Source of the DNA: an uncultured Bacillaceae bacterium
GTDB taxonomy: Bacteria; Bacillota; Bacilli; Bacillales; Caldibacillaceae
Assembly: GCA_937951955.1 (NCBI GenBank)
Contig: CALGAD010000079.1
Location: forward strand, 1 to 11,295
DNA: 11,295 nt
Reading direction: 5' to 3'
Shown: positions 7,559 to 11,295 of the stretch, piece after piece
Layout: the number at the start of each line of letters is the position of its first letter
Position numbering within the stretch: position 1 is the first letter of the stretch
Notes under the pieces: model-generated
What the model saw: only the letters and a program-made list of their open reading frames with translations
Database searches by the model: none
Told to the model about the DNA's origin: nothing
Made by a program: the position numbers and the translations under genes

Positions 7559-8672
7559 CGACTCCCACCACCTTCCCCATGTCCACTTGAGGTGATTTTA
7601 TAAGCTGCTCGCTGTTCCCGTCGAAAAAATGCAATCGTTCCGCACGGATGTCCAGGGGAACCCTTTCTCCCATTTTTACCGCCCACTGGCCAGGCCATTT
7701 AGCTGTCCAGATTTCTCCGCCTACCTCAAAAGATAAATGGGTCTCATTGCCTAGCTGTTCCACATTAATCGTTTCTAGATAGACAGCACCGTTTTTTCCA
7801 TATCCTGGTAATAGATGTTCCGGACGGATACCGGTGACTAACGATTCTCGATTGATTACTTGTTTGTATTCATCCCCCTGTATAGGTACCGGGATCGAAT
7901 TCGCAATCACTATTTGTCCCGTATCCGTTTCATAGCGTGCTTCTCCCAAATTCATTTTCGGCGAACCGATGAAAGTAGCCACAAACAGATTGGCCGGTTC
8001 ATTATATAAAGTGATCGGCTCACCTACCTGCTGAATTTTCCCTTCATTTAATACCATAATCCGGTCGCCCATGGTCATCGCTTCGATTTGATCATGGGTG
8101 ACATAGATCATCGTGAGTCCTAATTTTTTCTGAAGTCTCCGGATTTCAATGCGCATATTCGCCCGCAGTTTCGCATCCAAATTTGACAATGGTTCATCCA
8201 TTAAACAAAGAGGAGCATGGCTAACGATTGCCCGTGCTAAAGCAACCCTCTGTCTCTGCCCACCGGATAATTCCCGGGGTTTCCGATCAAGAAATTCTGT
8301 TAATCCGAGTAATTGAACGGCTTCTTGCAATCTTTTTTTCTGTTCGGTTTTCGCCACTTTCCTGGCCTGCAGTCCAAACAAGATGTTTTGTGCAACATTC
8401 AAATGCGGGTATAAAGCGTAATTTTGAAAAACCATGGATACATTGCGATCCTTTGGCCGGAGATGATTCACAGGGTTGCCATCGATTTTGATAATCCCAC
8501 CCGTAATCTCCTCTAAACCGGCAATCATGCGTAATAGCGTACTTTTTCCTGAGCCTGACGGACCGACAAGGACAAAAAACTCCCCTTTTTTTATCTCGAG
8601 ATGAATGCGATCGAGAACATTTTTCTGCTTATCGTACGATTTAGAAACATCGATCAACTCAACCAGGTTCAT
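7527..8672 (-). CDS. ugpC: ABC importer ATPase, UgpC/MalK type
   Basis: Cytosolic ATPase that powers the importer, 381 residues (MalK 371, E. coli UgpC 356). All motifs are present: Walker A GPSGSGKST at 37-45, Q-loop Gln83 (VFQNYALYPH), signature LSGGQ at 135-139, Walker B LCLMDE at 155-160, D-loop SNLD at 163-166 and switch His193. FIGSPKMN at 234-241 and the roughly 140-residue C-terminal TOBE-type domain place it in the MalK/UgpC/MsmX group. ATG is preceded by AGGAGGG at about 6 nt. It is the first gene of the four-gene operon, and its 3' end overlaps ugpA. MalK-group ATPases can serve several importers; linkage argues that this one serves UgpAE, but sharing is possible. Confidence 0.9.
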   Translation of the reverse strand: MNLVELIDVSKSYDKQKNVLDRIHLEIKKGEFFVLVGPSGSGKSTLLRMIAGLEEITGGIIKIDGNPVNHLRPKDRNVSMVFQNYALYPHLNVAQNILFGLQARKVAKTEQKKRLQEAVQLLGLTEFLDRKPRELSGGQRQRVALARAIVSHAPLCLMDEPLSNLDAKLRANMRIEIRRLQKKLGLTMIYVTHDQIEAMTMGDRIMVLNEGKIQQVGEPITLYNEPANLFVATFIGSPKMNLGEARYETDTGQIVIANSIPVPIQGDEYKQVINRESLVTGIRPEHLLPGYGKNGAVYLETINVEQLGNETHLSFEVGGEIWTAKWPGQWAVKMGERVPLDIRAERLHFFDGNSEQLIKSPQVDMGKVVGVDGANGPKRVE

Positions 8673-8720
8673 AACTTTCCCTCCTGCTACCTTAGCCGTG
8701 ATACAACCCCACCTGGTAAG

Positions 8721-8764
8721 AGTATATTCGCAAAACGGAAAAGTAAGAGTTAATTTAGAGAAAA
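8721..8764 (-). promoter_or_regulatory. Candidate activator-dependent ugp promoter with 11-bp-spaced TT hexamers
   Basis: On the minus strand a good -10 TATACT (8726-8721) has no acceptable -35 at 16-18 bp. Upstream, hexamers TTTTCC (8742-8737), TTAACT (8753-8748) and TTTTCT (8764-8759) start exactly 11 bp apart. PhoP boxes in Bacillus are TTAACA-like hexamers with 5-bp spacers, the same period. Only TTAACT is a close match (five of six), the others four of six, so PhoP control is a hypothesis. The region lies about 50-90 bp upstream of the ugpC ATG. Confidence 0.35.
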
Positions 8765-8813
8765 TTTTTTCTTCTACAAAATCTTACAAATACCTTCCTG
8801 GAATAACGCATGA

Positions 8814-8840
8814 TTTTCATTTTAAGGAATACACTATAGC
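8814..8840 (+). promoter_or_regulatory. Weak candidate promoter for glpQ
   Basis: TTTTCA (8814-8819) and TATAGC (8835-8840) are 15 bp apart, each with four of six consensus bases, and would leave a short leader before the ATG at 8871. Upstream, two direct repeats of TACAAA at 8775-8780 and 8785-8790 are 10 bp apart. No better promoter facing glpQ was found. Confidence 0.2.
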
Positions 8841-8870
8841 AACCTTTCTTTGCCCCGGGGAGGTCGATCG

Positions 8871-9770
8871 ATGAAAGAGATGGTAAAGATTTATAGTTTC
8901 CTTATTTTCTTATGTTTATTAATTGGCTGCGGGAAAAATGAGGAAGCGGAAACAGGATCACGAGAAGTGGTTAAACCAGTAATCAAAGAGGTGGAGAAAT
9001 CTCCTTTCATTTCTATTGCACATCGCGGTGCTTCCGCCTATCTTCCGGAACATACGATTCCGGCATACGAACTGGCAGCTGAATGGGGAGCGGATTATAT
9101 CGAATTAGATTTACATATGACTGCAGACGGACATTTAGTAGCGATTCATGATCAGACAGTTGATCGAACGACGGACGGTACTGGATATGTGCATCATCTT
9201 TCATTAGAGGAATTAAAACAATTAAATGCTGCCACGAACTTTCAGGGTGATGAACAATACGATGTTATTCCAATCCCTACATTGGAAGAGGTCTTAGAAC
9301 ATTTTGGTGATTCGGTCAATTATTACATTGAATTAAAAAATCCCGAGAATTATCCGGATATGGTCGAAACGCTTTTTCAACAATTACAAGAATTTGATCT
9401 TCTCCATAAAAAAGATGATAAAGGGCTTGATAAAGTCATCCTTCAATCCTTTCACGAAGAAAGCTTGCGTGAACTTTATCAATTGGAACCCTCCCTTCCC
9501 CTTATCCAATTGTTCAATCGCAATGATTCGCTGATGTTATCGAAGAAAGACTTCCAGAAAGTGAAAACGTATGCCATCGGTGTTGGAATCCCTTATCAAA
9601 CCACTACCGCCAGTCGATTAGCCATGATTCACAATGAGGGATTGCTCGTCCACGTGTATACAATTAATGATGAAAAATTAATGGAGCAATATATCAACTT
9701 AGGAGTAGACGGCATTTTTACTGATCGGGTTGATGTATTGATTGACTTACTGGAGAAAAAAGGTCATTAA
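8871..9770 (+). CDS. glpQ: Lipoprotein glycerophosphodiester phosphodiesterase, GlpQ-like
   Basis: Hydrolyses glycerophosphodiesters to sn-glycerol 3-phosphate and an alcohol; B. subtilis GlpQ also digests polyglycerol-phosphate teichoic acid from its end. The 299-residue product has a signal peptide with lipobox LIGC (Cys20), so it should be anchored outside the membrane, unlike the cytosolic UgpQ of E. coli. GDPD motifs: AHRGASAYLPEHT from 50 with His51 and Arg52, metal ligands Glu78 and Asp80 (IELDLHMT), His93 (IHD), Glu154 and Lys156 (YIELKNP), and the closing VYTIN at 262-266 and GVDGIFTD at 278-285. Similarity to B. subtilis GlpQ runs through most of the chain. ATG at 8871 is chosen because GGGGAGGT (8857-8864) lies 6 nt upstream; the in-frame TTG at 8850 would run through that site. 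Divergent from the ugp operon and likely to feed it. No terminator was found after it. Confidence 0.9.
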   Translation: MKEMVKIYSFLIFLCLLIGCGKNEEAETGSREVVKPVIKEVEKSPFISIAHRGASAYLPEHTIPAYELAAEWGADYIELDLHMTADGHLVAIHDQTVDRTTDGTGYVHHLSLEELKQLNAATNFQGDEQYDVIPIPTLEEVLEHFGDSVNYYIELKNPENYPDMVETLFQQLQEFDLLHKKDDKGLDKVILQSFHEESLRELYQLEPSLPLIQLFNRNDSLMLSKKDFQKVKTYAIGVGIPYQTTTASRLAMIHNEGLLVHVYTINDEKLMEQYINLGVDGIFTDRVDVLIDLLEKKGH

Positions 9771-9917
9771 AATCATCTACCATTATGAAAAATCAATTAT
9801 TTTCCCTTCCCAAATCATTTGATCTTCTACAAACAATGCAGTTTTTCTCGTTTAACCTTAATGGCAACATCGAACCATTTCTTTTTTATCCATAGATAGA
9901 GAAAGGTGATCCTTATA

Positions 9918-10751
9918 TTGAAAATTTTAATGGCATTGTCTCATTTCAGAAAAATACCCTCTCTTTGTAAAGTTATTATAGAGAAAACTTACTTCTATCC
10001 TCGATTAAGAAAAGAATTAAAAAGATATAATTACGGGCTCAAAAAAACAAAGAAAAAATATTCTATTCAAGGCAATAAATATACGCAAAAGCGTCATAGG
10101 ATGCATGTAAAAATTGCGATGGAGTTCCTGAAGAAAGCATCTTCTCCTAGGAAGGGGGAAAGACTAATAGCTGTTCTAATCGGCGGAGGAACAGCTTCCG
10201 GAAAGACGACGATGCGGCGAATCATCGTCGAGAAAAAGTTGAAAGAATTAAACATACGCGCCGTAATAGTCGATCCTGATGAAATAAAAGAGTACATTCC
10301 TGAATATACAACATTGAAAACAAAATATCCGAATGATGCTGCTCGTCTTGTCCATAAAGAATCTGTTGATATATGTGAGCTAATTGTAAAGAAGCTAATT
10401 CGCCATCGAAAACACTTCGTGTATGAAGGAACAATGGCACGAACAAAAAAATACAAAAAACTCGTAAAAAAACTAAAAAAAGCGGGGTATGAAATTTATG
10501 TCTTCATAGCTGATATTCCAATCGAATGTGCCAAATGCCGGGCGGCTGAAAGAGCAAAAGTTACCGGGAGAAAGATACCGTCTCACATTATCACAAAGAC
10601 TCATAGTCAAGTACCGAATACCTTTGAAGTTATTAAAAATTTGGTAGATCGATATTATGTATACGATAATCGAAATGGATTTGTGCTGATTGCTTCTAAA
10701 GATTACATCAATCCCGTGTTATATGCTCAATTTCTAAAAAAGCGAAAATAA
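9918..10751 (+). CDS. Zeta-toxin-like P-loop kinase
   Basis: A 277-residue P-loop protein resembling the zeta toxin family, whose characterised members phosphorylate UDP-N-acetylglucosamine. Residues 1-80 are strongly basic (many Lys, Arg and Tyr) with no membrane segment. The kinase part has Walker A within GGGTASGKTT at 89-98, a DPDEIKEYIPEY block at 119-130 (catalytic-Asp region of zeta proteins), FVYEGTMAR at 167-175, and an Arg-rich lid with RAAERAKVTGRKIP at 208-221. TTG at 9918 is chosen because GAAAGGTG lies 9 nt upstream; the in-frame GTG at 9906 overlaps that site, and ATG at 9930 is also possible. No epsilon/PezA-like antitoxin gene lies beside it, so it may be a solitary chromosomal zeta-like kinase. 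Lys and Arg codons are mostly AAA and AGA, giving an A-rich gene compared with its ugp neighbours. Substrate and toxicity are unknown. Confidence 0.78.
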   Translation: MKILMALSHFRKIPSLCKVIIEKTYFYPRLRKELKRYNYGLKKTKKKYSIQGNKYTQKRHRMHVKIAMEFLKKASSPRKGERLIAVLIGGGTASGKTTMRRIIVEKKLKELNIRAVIVDPDEIKEYIPEYTTLKTKYPNDAARLVHKESVDICELIVKKLIRHRKHFVYEGTMARTKKYKKLVKKLKKAGYEIYVFIADIPIECAKCRAAERAKVTGRKIPSHIITKTHSQVPNTFEVIKNLVDRYYVYDNRNGFVLIASKDYINPVLYAQFLKKRK

Positions 10752-10816
10752 TATAAGAAAAAACATGAAATATTACGAAACCCCATAGCATACGTACAAT
10801 CAGTTCTTTTACCTAT

Positions 10817-11295
10817 TTATTTCCCTTTCCCCTTCAAATACATTTCATATTTTTGGTACCACAACTCATGCGCTCCATATAAAATGGAAAAAGCCCAATA
10901 AGCTGGTGGTTCATGCAAAAGAGTCGAATGGAGATGCGTGGCCACCGAAGAGGATTGAAGGATTTTGTCTGCTTGATGGTAAGTGATGTTACCTATTTTC
11001 ATTAATTCCTTGCGTATTTCAAATAAAAAAAGGTTGCCGTTATCCCGTACATTTTTCAGATTTCTAACTTGATGAAACAGATCCCTGGACATAAACTTTT
11101 TAGACGCCCTTTCTTCAGATTTGAGTACAACAACATATAATTTTAATAAACATTTTGTCGCCTTTGGTGTATTTAAAGTTAATTGGTCTTTCGTGGTGGA
11201 AGCCTTTACTTCATCTGGCTTAGTTAAATGTTCTCCCCCAACAGGTCCATACACATAATCATAATGATGCGGCTTTCCTTTGCGGCAATTTTGAA
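10817..11295 (-). CDS. Partial protein with a DUF3990-like block, 5' end beyond window
   Basis: The frame is open from the window edge to a stop at 10817, giving at least 158 residues. An internal GTG at 11254 is not a convincing start: coding-like residues (CRKGKPHHYDYVYGP) continue upstream of it. The segment reading CRKGKPHHYDYVYGPVGG, then QLTLNTPKATKCL, resembles the C-terminal half of DUF3990 proteins (YDIVxGPxAD, then a QxSFHTxKALxxL-like strand), a family I recall as ADP-ribosyltransferase-like and found near toxin-type genes. The remaining roughly 90 residues form a predicted helical tail rich in aromatics (PPAYWAFSILYG, ELWYQKYEMYLKGKGK) that I do not recognise; a distant DUF3791 resemblance is possible. 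It converges on the zeta-like gene with 65 bp between the stops and no visible terminator. The family call is tentative. Confidence 0.5.
   Translation of the reverse strand, partial: QNCRKGKPHHYDYVYGPVGGEHLTKPDEVKASTTKDQLTLNTPKATKCLLKLYVVVLKSEERASKKFMSRDLFHQVRNLKNVRDNGNLFLFEIRKELMKIGNITYHQADKILQSSSVATHLHSTLLHEPPAYWAFSILYGAHELWYQKYEMYLKGKGK

Noticed and set aside
8727..8742. Possible CcpA cre site (GCAAAACGG) in the ugp-glpQ control region
   Set aside because: Only the central AAACG core fits; the TG start and the TTnCA half are missing, so it is not a usable match.
9771..9917. Terminator or promoter between glpQ and the zeta-like gene
   Set aside because: Only a tiny palindrome (CAAATCATTTG) without a T-run and no convincing -35/-10 pair; nothing supportable.
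10094..10456. 120-residue antisense frame inside the zeta-like gene
   Set aside because: It mirrors the coding frame of a well-supported gene and shows no recognisable protein features.
1..11295. Mobile element, CRISPR array, tRNA or riboswitch
   Set aside because: No transposase or integrase frame, no regularly spaced repeats, and no tRNA or known aptamer pattern was seen on either strand.

Overview
The window looks like chromosomal DNA from a low-GC Gram-positive bacterium of the Bacillaceae type. It has GGAGG-class ribosome binding sites, TTG starts, lipoprotein signal peptides (LAAC and LIGC boxes), a CsaA protein close to that of Bacillus subtilis, and an LtaS-type lipoteichoic acid synthase. 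No tRNA, rRNA, transposase, integrase or CRISPR array is visible. Genus cannot be assigned from the sequence alone.

Left part (1-4350). A nearly complete lipoteichoic acid synthase gene reads leftward off the window edge, from a TTG start. It has a strong candidate promoter about 200 bp upstream, so its leader is long. Reading rightward, csaA (secretion chaperone) is followed after 34 bp by an unrecognised small membrane protein with a half-LIM-like CxxC/HxxC zinc motif. The pair ends at a bidirectional terminator shared with a convergent alpha/beta hydrolase gene of the monoacylglycerol lipase/lysophospholipase type.

Middle (4285-9770). A four-gene leftward operon, ugpC-ugpA-ugpE-ugpB in transcription order, encodes an ABC importer of the glycerol-3-phosphate/glycerophosphodiester family: one ATPase, two permeases with overlapping genes, and a lipoprotein binding protein. 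It ends at a clear terminator. Divergent from it, across a 198-bp control region, lies a lipoprotein glycerophosphodiester phosphodiesterase (GlpQ). The simplest reading is a scavenging module: GlpQ cleaves glycerophosphodiesters or teichoic acid fragments at the cell surface and the importer brings in the product or the intact diester. Several binding-site positions of UgpB differ from the E. coli protein, so the exact substrate is open. The control region has a good -10 box without a recognisable -35 box, preceded by TT-rich hexamers spaced exactly 11 bp, a pattern compatible with PhoP control but not proof of it.

Right part (9771-11295). A zeta-toxin-like P-loop kinase gene has no recognisable antitoxin beside it. 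Converging on it is an edge-truncated reading frame with a DUF3990-like block. Neither fits the glycerophosphate theme, and together they look like accessory, possibly toxin-related, genes. This end is the least explained part of the window.

The lipoteichoic acid synthase, lipase-like hydrolase, GlpQ and Ugp importer share a glycerolipid/glycerophosphate theme, but only GlpQ and Ugp are arranged in a way that implies joint function.
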